DNA of 64,000 bases from an uncultured Lachnospiraceae bacterium (GTDB lineage Bacteria > Bacillota > Clostridia > Lachnospirales > Lachnospiraceae). Below are positions 50,678 to 59,207 of the stretch, piece by piece. Position 1 is the first letter of the stretch; the number at the start of each line of letters is the position of its first letter. A program made the position numbers and the translations under genes. The notes below the pieces were generated by a model, which worked only from the letters and a program-made list of their open reading frames with translations, did not search any database and had not been told where the DNA came from. The DNA lies in assembly GCA_910579935.1 (NCBI GenBank), contig CAJTVQ010000018.1:5098-69097 (forward strand), in the 5' to 3' direction.

Positions 50678-51274
50678 ATGAAGATCATCGGATTTACGGG
50701 CGGCATAGGAAGCGGAAAGACACAGGTACTGTCATATATCGAAGAGAACTATGACTGCCTGGTGATTTTGGCGGATGAGGTGGCGCATAAGGTGAAGGAA
50801 CCAGGACAGGAATGCTACGCGGCCCTGGTGGAACTGCTTGGGGAAGGAATTCTGGCAGCCGACGGACGGATTGACCGGACAGTGATGGCGGAAAAAATTT
50901 TTTCGGGGGATAAGCTGTTGGAGAAAGTGAACGGCTTGATCCACCCGGCAGTAAAGCAGTATATTTTGGCTGCCATAGCACAGGCGCGCAGGGACGGGAA
51001 GCCGGATTTTCTCTTTATCGAAGCGGCGCTCTTAATTGAAGGCGGATATAAGGACATTGTGGATGAACTCTGGTATATTTACGCGCCGGAACAGGTACGC
51101 AGAGACAGGCTGAAAGCATCCCGCGCTTACAGCGAGGAGAAGATAACGGGGATTTTCGGGAAACAGCTTTCGGAGGATGAGTTCAGGAGGCATTGCAGGG
51201 TTGTGATTGACAACGGCGGCAGCCTGGAGGACACATACCGGCAGATTGATAGGAAATTGGAGGAATATCTGTGA
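50678..51274 (+). CDS. coaE: dephospho-CoA kinase
   Basis: Last step of coenzyme A synthesis. The 198 residues have the P-loop GFTGGIGSGKTQV at 5-17, the substrate DEVAHKVKEPGQECY, IHPAVKQYI and the LID region with RDRLKASRAYSEEKI. The last four bases overlap the GTG start of the FtsA-like gene, so the two are coupled. A perfect small hairpin CCGCAG/CTGCGG lies between polA and coaE. Confidence 0.95.
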   Translation: MKIIGFTGGIGSGKTQVLSYIEENYDCLVILADEVAHKVKEPGQECYAALVELLGEGILAADGRIDRTVMAEKIFSGDKLLEKVNGLIHPAVKQYILAAIAQARRDGKPDFLFIEAALLIEGGYKDIVDELWYIYAPEQVRRDRLKASRAYSEEKITGIFGKQLSEDEFRRHCRVVIDNGGSLEDTYRQIDRKLEEYL

Positions 51275-53595
51275 CAGAGGGAAAGAAACTTTCGGGACAA
51301 ATGGTTTTCGGACTGGATATCGGGACGCGGAGTATTGTGGGAACGGTAGGTTATAAGAACAACAACCGTTTTTATGTAGTGGCACAGAGGGTGAGAGAAC
51401 ACGAAACGAGAGCGATGCTGGACGGACAGATTCACGATATCTATAAGGTGGGGGCGACCATCCGTCAGGTAAAAGAAGAACTGGAGGCGGCTGTCGGGAT
51501 GCCGCTAACGGATGCCTGTATCGCAGCAGCCGGACGTGTGCTGCGTACGGTGAATGTGTCGGTGGAAAACGAATACGGCAGCGACAAGGAAATCACGCAG
51601 GAAGATATCTACGAACTGACGACCATGGGCGTGGAACGGTCATATGAGATGTTCCAGACGGAAAACGATACGGACATGAAATTTTACTGTGTGGGGTATT
51701 CCGTGGTACATTATTACATAAATCATTATCCCATGACCAATCCGGAGGGACATAAGGCAAGAGTCATGGGAGCGGACATGATCGCCACATTCCTGCCGGA
51801 CGATGTGGTGGACGGCCTGTACAAAGCGGTGGAACTGGCAGGGCTGCATGTGGCAAATATGACGCTGGAGCCGATTGCGGCGATACAGGTGGCCATTCCG
51901 GAAATGTACCGGATGCTGAATATTGCCCTGGTGGATGTGGGAGCCGGGACATCGGATATTTCGATCACGAAGGACGGCAGCGTGATCGCTTTCGGTATGA
52001 TACCCATTGCGGGGGACGCGCTGACGGAGACGATTGCCCAGCATTGTCTGGTGGATTTCGGTACCGCGGAGAAAATCAAGAGGAATGCGGCAGTCTGTGA
52101 GGAAATCAATTATAAAGATATCATGGGACTTTCGCAGACCATTACAAAAAAGGAATTGTTGGAAGTCGTGGACCCGGTACTTCAGTCCATGGCGGTGCAG
52201 GTTTCGGATAAGATCAAGGAACTGAACGGCGGAAAGCCGGTCAGCGCCGTATTCGTTGTGGGAGGCGGCGGTAAACTGGAAGGGTACACCGACAAGCTGG
52301 CCGGGGAACTGGGAATCCAGAAAGAGCGTGTGGCAGTCCGGGGAGAAGAGGTCATGCAGTCCATAGAGTTTCTGGAGGATTACGTTGTAAAAGATTCGCT
52401 GTTGGTGACGCCGATCGGTATCTGCCTGAGTTTCTATGAGCAGAGCAATAACTTTATTTTTGCATTCTTCAACGAGCAACGGGTGAAGCTGTTTGATAAC
52501 AGTATGCTGGCGGTCGTGGATGCGGCAATGCAGGCGAAATTCCCCAATGAAGGGCTGTTCCCGAAGAGGGGGAAGGAATTGAATTTCACGGTGAACGGTA
52601 AGAGCCGGATTGTGCGCGGACAATTAGGGGAAGCGGCGGTCATCCGTGTCAACGGACGGGAATCGGATATCCATACGCTGATCCATAACGGGGACAAGAT
52701 AGAGGTCATTCCGTCCACCGCGGGAAAAGCAGCAGAGATGGAACTGGGGAATCTGCCGGAGTTCGGAGACGTGCTCGGCGTCACGGTGAACGAAAAGCGG
52801 GTGGAACTGCCGAAATTTGCCAGTGTAAACGGTGAACTGCAGTCACAGTTTTATGACATCAGGGAAAATGACAGCATTGAACTGCTGAATTATTATACGG
52901 TCCGTCAGATCGCGGATTTTATGGATGTGTTAGTGGATAAGAATCTGCATGTATATGTCAACAATAAGCTGGCGGATATGAATACCTGTGTGTATGAGAA
53001 TTTTACGGTGGAATGGACGATGAAAGGCCAGGAACCTGACCGGCTGCAGACTGTAAATGATGCGCAGACGGACGGGGAAAGTATGGAAGAATGGGACGCT
53101 TATCTGCCGGATGAAGAAGAGTGGAATCCGGATGATTACGGGGAGCCGCCGCAGGAGCGGAATCCGTCTGCGGCGAAGGTTGATACCGGCGGAACGGGGC
53201 CGGACAGCGGCGGAACCGGACGGACGGAAGACGTCTCCGGCGCTCCGGGAAGCAGCGGCGGAATGCAGGGGACGGCCGACAGTATGCAGGAACCATCCGG
53301 AGCAAAGACAGACGGGCAGCAGGAGGATATGCCGTCCCCGGAAGAACCAGGGGTGGTTACAGCGAAACAGGAGCCGTCCGGGGAACCGGCGGTACTGGCG
53401 GTGATGGTAAACGGGAAACCCATTGCCATGTCGGGGAAACCTGCTTATATTTTTGTAGATGTATTTGATTATATTGATTTCGATCTGTCCAGAATGCACG
53501 GTTCGTCGGTGGTGACGCTTTTGAACGGCCGGCAGGCGCAGTATATGGAAGCATTGCACAACGGGGATACCATAGATATTTATTGGGAAAAGTAA
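51271..53595 (+). CDS. FtsA-like actin-fold protein with a duplicated C-terminal module
   Basis: A 774-residue protein. Residues 1 to about 380 are FtsA/PilM-like: phosphate-1 loop FGLDIGTRSIVGTVGY, SHS2-type insert, phosphate-2 ALVDVGAGTSDISIT, adenosine loop VFVVGGGGKLEGY. It is not a canonical FtsA because the short membrane helix at the end is missing; instead two similar beta-rich modules follow, one near 436-480 (FTVNGKSRI... VNGRESDIHTLIHNGDKIEV) and one near 706-774 (VMVNGKPIA... LNGRQAQYMEALHNGDTIDI), joined by a further domain and a Gly/Ser/Glu-rich linker (603-705). A GTG start overlaps coaE. A role in cell shape or division is inferred from the fold only. Confidence 0.8.
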   Translation: MTEGKKLSGQMVFGLDIGTRSIVGTVGYKNNNRFYVVAQRVREHETRAMLDGQIHDIYKVGATIRQVKEELEAAVGMPLTDACIAAAGRVLRTVNVSVENEYGSDKEITQEDIYELTTMGVERSYEMFQTENDTDMKFYCVGYSVVHYYINHYPMTNPEGHKARVMGADMIATFLPDDVVDGLYKAVELAGLHVANMTLEPIAAIQVAIPEMYRMLNIALVDVGAGTSDISITKDGSVIAFGMIPIAGDALTETIAQHCLVDFGTAEKIKRNAAVCEEINYKDIMGLSQTITKKELLEVVDPVLQSMAVQVSDKIKELNGGKPVSAVFVVGGGGKLEGYTDKLAGELGIQKERVAVRGEEVMQSIEFLEDYVVKDSLLVTPIGICLSFYEQSNNFIFAFFNEQRVKLFDNSMLAVVDAAMQAKFPNEGLFPKRGKELNFTVNGKSRIVRGQLGEAAVIRVNGRESDIHTLIHNGDKIEVIPSTAGKAAEMELGNLPEFGDVLGVTVNEKRVELPKFASVNGELQSQFYDIRENDSIELLNYYTVRQIADFMDVLVDKNLHVYVNNKLADMNTCVYENFTVEWTMKGQEPDRLQTVNDAQTDGESMEEWDAYLPDEEEWNPDDYGEPPQERNPSAAKVDTGGTGPDSGGTGRTEDVSGAPGSSGGMQGTADSMQEPSGAKTDGQQEDMPSPEEPGVVTAKQEPSGEPAVLAVMVNGKPIAMSGKPAYIFVDVFDYIDFDLSRMHGSSVVTLLNGRQAQYMEALHNGDTIDIYWEK

Positions 53596-53621
53596 AAATT
53601 ACGGAAGGATAGGAAAAAGAT

Positions 53622-54422
53622 ATGCGCATGTGCAGTATAGCCAGTGGAAGCAGCGGAAATTGCATCTATGCCGGCTCGGACACAACCCACATACTGGTGG
53701 ATGTGGGAATCAGCGGAAAGAAGACGGAAGAGGGACTGAAAAAACTGGGGGTAAAGCCGGAAGAACTGGACGGGATATTCATTACCCATGAACACGCAGA
53801 CCATATTAACGGGCTGGGGGTCATCGCGAGAAAATACGGGGTGCCGGTTTATGCTACCAAAGGCACGCTGCGGGCGATCCGGGACGTTTCATCACTGGGG
53901 AAGATTGACGAAGGGCTGTTTCGGGAGATACAGGCGGACCAGAAGATAACGGTCAAGGATATGACGATCAATCCTATGCGAATTTCCCATGATGCGGCGG
54001 AACCGGTGGCTTACCGCATTATCCATGGCAGAAAGAGAATCGGAATCGTCACCGATCTGGGCTGTTACAACGATTATACGGTGGAATGCCTGAAGGGGAT
54101 GAATGCCCTGCTGATCGAAGCCAATCATGATGTAAATATGCTGCAGGTGGGACCGTATCCCTACTATCTGAAAAAAAGAATTCTGGGCGAGCGGGGGCAT
54201 TTGTCCAACGAACTTTCCGGACAGCTTCTTAGCCGGATTCTGAATGACGATATGCAGGCCATTGTTTTAGGACATCTGAGCAAAGATAACAACCTGCCGG
54301 AACTCGCTTATGAAACGGTGCGGGTAGAGATTGCCATGGCCGATAACGAATATAAGGCGGGGGATTTTCCGATATCGGTGGCAAAAAGGAGCGAAGTATC
54401 GGAAATCATTGAAATCGCGTAA
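53622..54422 (+). CDS. metallo-beta-lactamase-fold hydrolase (WalJ/YycJ-like)
   Basis: A 266-residue cytoplasmic hydrolase with the metal motif THEHADHINGLG near 54, further ligands in ISHDAAEPV (near 124), IVTDLGC and EANHD, and LGHLSKDNN near 213. This matches YycJ (WalJ), a nuclease-like enzyme that in Bacillus and staphylococci is linked to the WalKR cell-wall system and to DNA repair. No walKR genes are near. It follows the FtsA-like gene after 26 bases with an AAGGATAGG site. Confidence 0.88.
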   Translation: MRMCSIASGSSGNCIYAGSDTTHILVDVGISGKKTEEGLKKLGVKPEELDGIFITHEHADHINGLGVIARKYGVPVYATKGTLRAIRDVSSLGKIDEGLFREIQADQKITVKDMTINPMRISHDAAEPVAYRIIHGRKRIGIVTDLGCYNDYTVECLKGMNALLIEANHDVNMLQVGPYPYYLKKRILGERGHLSNELSGQLLSRILNDDMQAIVLGHLSKDNNLPELAYETVRVEIAMADNEYKAGDFPISVAKRSEVSEIIEIA

Positions 54423-54458
54423 GAAAGTTTCAAACGCGGCAGGCAGGAAGAAGCGCGT

Positions 54459-54482
54459 AAACAGAAGCGCAGAAATGAGGAG
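54459..54482 (+). promoter_or_regulatory. translation-initiation module, copy 5 (ACT-domain gene)
   Basis: AGAAGCGCAGAAATGAGGA precedes the start at 54487; GAAGCGC occurs twice in tandem. No closing hairpin as in copies 1-3 was found. Confidence 0.35.
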
Positions 54483-54486
54483 ATTT

Positions 54487-54759
54487 ATGAAAAAGACGAT
54501 TATTACGGTAGTAGGTAAGGATACTGTGGGTATCATTGCGAAGGTATGCACGTATCTGGCGGAAAATCAGATTAATATTTTGGATATTTCCCAGACGATT
54601 GTACAGGGCTATTTTAATATGATGATGATTGTGGATATGAATCTGACGCAGAAGCACTTTGGCGATATCGTGGATGAGCTTGGTGCGCTGGGGGAGGAAA
54701 TCGGAGTGATCATTAAATGCCAGAAAGAAGAGATTTTCGATAAAATGCACAGAATCTAG
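54487..54759 (+). CDS. ACT-domain protein, UPF0237 family
   Basis: A 90-residue single ACT domain (KTIITVVGKDTVGIIAKVCT, QTIVQGYFNMMMIVDMN). The family is UPF0237 and is almost always followed by the UPF0210 gene, as here. ACT domains bind small ligands, often amino acids, so it is probably the regulatory partner of the neighbour. Function not established. Confidence 0.9.
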   Translation: MKKTIITVVGKDTVGIIAKVCTYLAENQINILDISQTIVQGYFNMMMIVDMNLTQKHFGDIVDELGALGEEIGVIIKCQKEEIFDKMHRI

Positions 54760-54823
54760 AATTGCATTTATCTTGAAGTAACCAGCGCCTGATGCTTGCG
54801 TCGGCGCAGGGCGGAGGAAGATT

Positions 54824-56188
54824 ATGATCAATATATTTGAAGTAGCGGAAACCAATCAGATGATAGAAAAGGAAAATCTGGACGTCAGGACGATTACGCT
54901 TGGCATCAGTCTGTTAGACTGCATCGACGCGGATTTGGAGAAGCTGAAGAAGAACATATACAACAAAATCTATGAGGCAGCTAAAGATTTAGTGAAGACA
55001 GGAGAAGAAATTTCAAGGGAATTCGGAATTCCGATCGTAAATAAAAGAATTTCGGTAACTCCGATCGCGTTGATCGGCGGGGCGGCCTGCAAGTCAGCGG
55101 AAGATTTTGCATCCATCGCGAAGACTTTGGATGAGGTGGCGCATAAGGTAGGCGTGAATTTCATCGGCGGTTATTCCGCACTGGTGTCGAAGGGAATGAC
55201 ACAGGCGGACCGGCTGCTGATCGAATCCATACCGTTAGCTCTTTCCACGACGGAACGGGTATGTAGTTCGGTGAATCTGGGTTCTACCAAAACAGGCATC
55301 AATATGGATGCGGTGAGGCTGATGGGAGAAATCGTCCTTCAGACAGCCGCGTATACAAAGGAGGACGATTCTTTAGGCTGTGCAAAACTGGTGGTGTTCT
55401 GTAATGCACCGGATGACAATCCGTTTATGGCAGGCGCATTCCATGGTGTGACGGAAAGCGATAAGATCATCAATGTAGGGGTCAGCGGCCCGGGGGTAGT
55501 GAAAACCGCGTTGAGCAAGGTGCGCGGGGAAAATTTTGAAGTGCTGTGCGAAACCATTAAGAAGACGGCATTCAAGGTGACGAGAGTGGGGCAGCTGGTG
55601 GCACAGGAAGCCTCGAAAAGACTGGATGTACCGTTCGGGATTGTGGATTTGTCCCTCGCGCCGACACCGGCCATCGGAGACAGCGTGGCGGATATTTTAT
55701 GCGAAATCGGCCTGGAATATGCGGGAGCACCGGGAACCACTGCGGCGCTGGCCCTGCTGAACGATCAGGTAAAGAAAGGCGGTGTGATGGCTTCTTCCTA
55801 TGTAGGGGGATTAAGCGGCGCATTCATTCCGGTCAGCGAGGATCAGGGCATGATCGATGCAGTGACGGCAGGAGCCCTGACACTGGAAAAACTGGAGGCG
55901 ATGACCTGTGTATGCTCGGTGGGACTGGATATGATTGCGATCCCGGGGGATACGAAGGCATCTACCATATCGGGGATCATTGCAGACGAGATGGCGATTG
56001 GAATGGTGAACCAGAAGACGACGGCGGTCAGGATCATTCCGGTGATTGGGAAGGGCGTGGGCGAGACCGTGGAGTTCGGCGGACTGCTGGGGTATGCACC
56101 GATCATGCCGGTAAACGGGTTTTCCTGCGAGGCTTTTGTGAACAGGGGGGGAAGGATTCCGGCGCCGATTCATAGTTTTAAGAATTAA
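54824..56188 (+). CDS. PFL-like protein, UPF0210/DUF711 family
   Basis: A 454-residue protein with the family start VAETNQMIEKENLDVRTITL, a glycine-rich central region (ALIGGAACKSAEDFASIAKT), GFSCEAFVNRGGRIPAPIHS at the end, and several Cys residues. The fold resembles pyruvate formate-lyase, but I see no glycyl-radical motif of the RVxG-type, so radical chemistry is not supported. Before the start is a near-perfect hairpin GCGCC-GATGC/GCGTC-GGCGC (54785-54807) and then GGAGGAAG. It pairs with the ACT gene 64 bases upstream. Confidence 0.88.
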   Translation: MINIFEVAETNQMIEKENLDVRTITLGISLLDCIDADLEKLKKNIYNKIYEAAKDLVKTGEEISREFGIPIVNKRISVTPIALIGGAACKSAEDFASIAKTLDEVAHKVGVNFIGGYSALVSKGMTQADRLLIESIPLALSTTERVCSSVNLGSTKTGINMDAVRLMGEIVLQTAAYTKEDDSLGCAKLVVFCNAPDDNPFMAGAFHGVTESDKIINVGVSGPGVVKTALSKVRGENFEVLCETIKKTAFKVTRVGQLVAQEASKRLDVPFGIVDLSLAPTPAIGDSVADILCEIGLEYAGAPGTTAALALLNDQVKKGGVMASSYVGGLSGAFIPVSEDQGMIDAVTAGALTLEKLEAMTCVCSVGLDMIAIPGDTKASTISGIIADEMAIGMVNQKTTAVRIIPVIGKGVGETVEFGGLLGYAPIMPVNGFSCEAFVNRGGRIPAPIHSFKN

Positions 56189-56195
56189 AGGAGAT

Positions 56196-56251
56196 GGGGA
56201 CGCCCCGGCCAAAGGGATTTCACGGCTGCAGGCTCTGACTGCGGTGGCGGG
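56196..56251 (+). repeat. truncated copy of the long inverted-repeat arm
   Basis: After GGGGAC, the block GCCCCGGCCAAAGGGATTTC (56202-56221) and what follows match the outer arm of element B (35606 onward), 27 of the first 30 bases. Neither the core nor the opposite arm is present. It begins 8 bases after the stop of the UPF0210 gene. Confidence 0.75.
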
Positions 56252-56313
56252 AGTTCGTCCGGGGATATTTATTGATAAAATACATAGGATAATGCAAGAA
56301 AAATAAATAATTT

Positions 56314-56359
56314 ATCAGCCGTTTCCGGAATTATTTTCATTCCCGCAGCGGCTGATTTT
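56314..56359 (+). terminator. terminator after the UPF0210 gene
   Basis: ATCAGCCG (56314-56321) and CGGCTGAT (56349-56356) pair, followed by TTTATTT; the loop is long (27 bases). Confidence 0.6.
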
Positions 56360-56374
56360 ATTTCCGCGGGCAAC

Positions 56375-56510
56375 GAGTCAGGTGCCGTGTTTAAAGCCAG
56401 CCGTAGGTTGACTTGAGCATATTGGCGAATGTCGCGAGAGTCAAATACCAACACATCTTTGATGTGTTTGCACTCTGCTGCGTTGCAGATAGCATGCTTT
56501 AAAAAGCTTT
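56375..56510 (+). repeat. dispersed repeat region with hairpins, copy 2
   Basis: GAGTCAGGTGCCGTGTTTA (56375-56393) matches copy 1 at 26556 in 18 of 19 bases. Further on, AGAGTCAAA pairs with TTTGCACTCT around a perfect CACATC-TTT-GATGTG hairpin (about 56434-56474). The stretch 56260-56540 contains no plausible gene; it holds this repeat, the terminator and the promoter of the next gene. Confidence 0.55.
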
Positions 56511-56539
56511 TACCGAATTAAAAATATCTTTCATTGTGC

Positions 56540-56568
56540 TTGACAAGGACTACATAATGGGATATTAT
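56540..56568 (+). promoter_or_regulatory. strong promoter of the GH13 gene
   Basis: TTGACA (56540-56545), 17 bases, TATTAT (56563-56568). Confidence 0.8.
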
Positions 56569-56683
56569 TTCCGTAGAGAAGGAAAACGTTTTCTGAAAAT
56601 CTATTTGATTACGGCAACTGTGATCAGGAACGGGAATGGAAAACACGGTGTATGACAGAGAAAGGAAACGGGAGGGAGCGGTT

Positions 56684-58447
56684 ATGGATTTTAATGCGGT
56701 ATATCATAGGGCGAATGATAATTATTGTTACCCGTTGAATGAAAATCAGCTGGTGATCAATATCAGGACAGGATATGACGTGAAATATGTGAACATTGTG
56801 CAGGGAGACCCGTTTAAGGCGGGAATTCTGGGCGGCGGGGAAAACTGGAACGGGGATGCAGTGAATATCCCGTTTAAGAAGAGACTAAAAAACCAGCTTT
56901 GGTGGACCACTACGATGGAACCGCGGTATAAACGGCTGAAATATTATTTTGAACTGATTACGGAAACGGAAAAGTGGTATTTCTTTGAAGATGGATTTGT
57001 CAGCGAGCAGCAGATGCATCTGGAGGGGAGAAGCAGGCAGTGCTTTGTATTTCCATGGATGAATCCGGCGGATATTCCGGTGACGCCGAAATGGGTCAAT
57101 GATACGGTATGGTATCAGATTTTCCCGGAGCGGTTCTGCAACGGGGACCCTTCCATCAATCCGGAAGGGACACTGCCCTGGAGAAATGCGGGGAGCGTCG
57201 GGAATCAGGAATTTTTCGGCGGCGATATACAGGGCATTATCAATAAACTGGATTATCTGAAGGAGCTGGGCATATCGGGGTTGTACCTGACGCCGATCAA
57301 TGAAGCGCCTTCCTCCCATAAATATGATACCACCGATTATACGAAGATCGATCCACATTTCGGAACGGAAGAAACTTTCATGAAGCTGGTGGAGGAAGCC
57401 CATGCTAGGCAGATGAAGGTGATGCTGGACGGTGTTTTCAATCACAGCGGAAAATATTTCGCACCGTGGCTGGACGTGCTGGAGAAGGGACCGGAATCCG
57501 AATATTACGACTGGTTCATGATCCGGGAATGGCCTTTTAACAGCGGCGGGGGAGCGGCTAAGGCCGGACAGTATTACAGCTTTGCTTTTTTTGACGATAT
57601 GCCGAAACTGAACACGAACAATCCGGACGTACGGGAGTATCTGCTGGGCGTGTGTGAAACGTGGGTGAAAAAGTACGATGTGGATGGTCTCAGACTGGAT
57701 GTGGCGAATGAGATTTCCCATGTGTTCTGCAAAGAACTGCGTATCCGGATGAAGGCGATAAAACCGGATATTTATATTTTGGGCGAAATCTGGCATGATG
57801 CCATGCCATGGCTGCGCGGCGACGAGTTCGATGCGGTCATGAATTATCCGTTGGGAGAGAGCATCAAAGATTTTTGGATTGACAAGGGGTTGACCAACGA
57901 GGATTTTGAATATACCATCAACCGCTGTTACACGGGATATATGCAGCAGACCAACGACGTGCTGTTCAATTTGCTGGATTCCCATGATACGAAACGGCTC
58001 CGCAGCGATGTGAAAAATCTGGATGAGTACTTCCAGCAGCTGGCGGTACTGTTCTCCATGCCGGGAAGTCCCTGTATCTTCTACGGGACGGAAATTGCCA
58101 TGGAAGGCGGGCACGATCCGGACTGCAGACGCTGTATGCCGTGGGAAGCCATCGAGGCAGGGGAATTCCATGACCGGATTGAAATCGTGAAAAGCCTGAT
58201 TCATTTGCGGAATGAAGAGCCGCTGCTGCGGAACCGGAATTTCCATTTTCCAAATAAGATTAGCCGCCCCCGTGTTATAGAATTTATGAAGGTGGCGTGG
58301 GAGAACGATTATATCGAAGTCATCATTAACTGTGAAGAAGAGGATGTGGAAGTGGTAAAAGAAGGAGAAGTCTTATTCCAAAGGCACTATATTGATAACG
58401 TACTGCTCCGCAACGGGATTTTAATCCGGCGGGTACGCAGGGGATAG
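56684..58447 (+). CDS. GH13 alpha-glucan hydrolase (neopullulanase/maltogenic type)
   Basis: A 587-residue cytoplasmic enzyme of family GH13, probably subfamily 20, that hydrolyses alpha-1,4 (and alpha-1,6) glucans or cyclodextrins. An N-terminal beta domain of CBM34 type (residues about 1-125) precedes the barrel, which starts VWYQIFPERFCNGD. Catalytic residues are the nucleophile aspartate in DGLRLDVANE, the acid glutamate in ILGEIWH and the aspartate in LLDSHDTKRL. No signal peptide, so it acts on imported oligosaccharides or glycogen. Start 56684 follows GGGAGGGAG; no regulator or transporter gene is adjacent. A strong terminator follows. Confidence 0.92.
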   Translation: MDFNAVYHRANDNYCYPLNENQLVINIRTGYDVKYVNIVQGDPFKAGILGGGENWNGDAVNIPFKKRLKNQLWWTTTMEPRYKRLKYYFELITETEKWYFFEDGFVSEQQMHLEGRSRQCFVFPWMNPADIPVTPKWVNDTVWYQIFPERFCNGDPSINPEGTLPWRNAGSVGNQEFFGGDIQGIINKLDYLKELGISGLYLTPINEAPSSHKYDTTDYTKIDPHFGTEETFMKLVEEAHARQMKVMLDGVFNHSGKYFAPWLDVLEKGPESEYYDWFMIREWPFNSGGGAAKAGQYYSFAFFDDMPKLNTNNPDVREYLLGVCETWVKKYDVDGLRLDVANEISHVFCKELRIRMKAIKPDIYILGEIWHDAMPWLRGDEFDAVMNYPLGESIKDFWIDKGLTNEDFEYTINRCYTGYMQQTNDVLFNLLDSHDTKRLRSDVKNLDEYFQQLAVLFSMPGSPCIFYGTEIAMEGGHDPDCRRCMPWEAIEAGEFHDRIEIVKSLIHLRNEEPLLRNRNFHFPNKISRPRVIEFMKVAWENDYIEVIINCEEEDVEVVKEGEVLFQRHYIDNVLLRNGILIRRVRRG

Positions 58448-58490
58448 GAGCTTTGGGGACGGAGGTCTGAAAAAAATACAAATATTTGGA

Positions 58491-58525
58491 AAATCCATAT
58501 CACGGGCGTGTGATGTGGATTTTTT
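58491..58525 (+). terminator. rho-independent terminator of the GH13 gene
   Basis: AAATCCATATCAC (58491-58503) pairs with GTGATGTGGATTT (58510-58522) along 13 bases with one wobble; six T at 58520-58525. Confidence 0.85.
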
Positions 58526-58601
58526 GGTTTCCAAATATGTAACAGTTCAGTCAGATTGTTGTTCCAATATTAAAAAAATATTAAAAATATATAAAAAAAT
58601 A

Positions 58602-58631
58602 TTGAAAAGCGTATGGCAGTAGTGCTATAAT
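58602..58631 (+). promoter_or_regulatory. promoter of the cstA unit
   Basis: TTGAAA (58602-58607), 18 bases, TATAAT (58626-58631), in a very A/T-rich stretch. Confidence 0.65.
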
Positions 58632-58673
58632 TATCAAATATTCTTGTTTTTTATGAAAGGATTTTGTATTTTT

Positions 58674-59207
58674 ATGCAATATACAAGGGAAACGGCGCTC
58701 AGCAGGCTGTTAGACGGTTATCGGGCTTATTTTAATATTACGATGTTCGATGGGAAGCAAGAGCATCTTGCAGCTATCTGTGAATATTTTGAACATGCGG
58801 AAAAATATGTCCTTTCCAGGCAGGCGAATCTGTGGGCGGCTAATTGCGAGGAATTTGTATATTTATTTGATGTAGAGCAGCTTTCCAGGGAGGTGTTTGA
58901 GCGGTGCCGTGACTTTGCCTATGAGGATGGGATGAAGCGGGCGCATATCGGGCCGGGGCATATGTATACTTATATCACACCTGTTTTTATATGCGATACC
59001 TGTCAGGAGGATGCAAGGGCGGCGGTTGGTAAATGCCGCATTTATAAAAGCTTCAAATTTTCGATACACGGATGGATGGATTTCCATGCCGCTGTTTTAG
59101 AGGTAAGCAGCAACCGGATCACGACGAACCGCAGCGGAAGATGTGTGGAGAAAGTTTTGAAAAAAATATTGTTCAACAAGAAAAAGAAAAGGAGAGGATT
59201 TGTATGA
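58674..59207 (+). CDS. conserved hypothetical protein coupled to cstA
   Basis: A 177-residue protein starting MQYTRETALSRLLDGYRAYF, mixed alpha/beta, with an Arg/Lys-rich C-terminal tail (KKILFNKKKKRRGFV). Cysteines occur in FICDTCQEDARAAVGKC. I do not recognise the family. Its last four bases (ATGA) overlap the cstA start, so the two are translated together and it is probably an accessory or regulatory protein for the transporter. The start at 58674 follows AAAGGA by 12 bases; an ATG at 58653 has no ribosome site. Confidence 0.72.
   Translation: MQYTRETALSRLLDGYRAYFNITMFDGKQEHLAAICEYFEHAEKYVLSRQANLWAANCEEFVYLFDVEQLSREVFERCRDFAYEDGMKRAHIGPGHMYTYITPVFICDTCQEDARAAVGKCRIYKSFKFSIHGWMDFHAAVLEVSSNRITTNRSGRCVEKVLKKILFNKKKKRRGFV

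Noticed and set aside
54824..56188. Glycyl-radical enzyme, suggested by the PFL-family name
   Set aside because: No glycyl-radical motif near the C-terminus and no activating enzyme gene nearby.
56885..58246. 453-codon minus-strand frame opposite the GH13 gene
   Set aside because: Antisense to a well-conserved enzyme; no ribosome site and no family resemblance.
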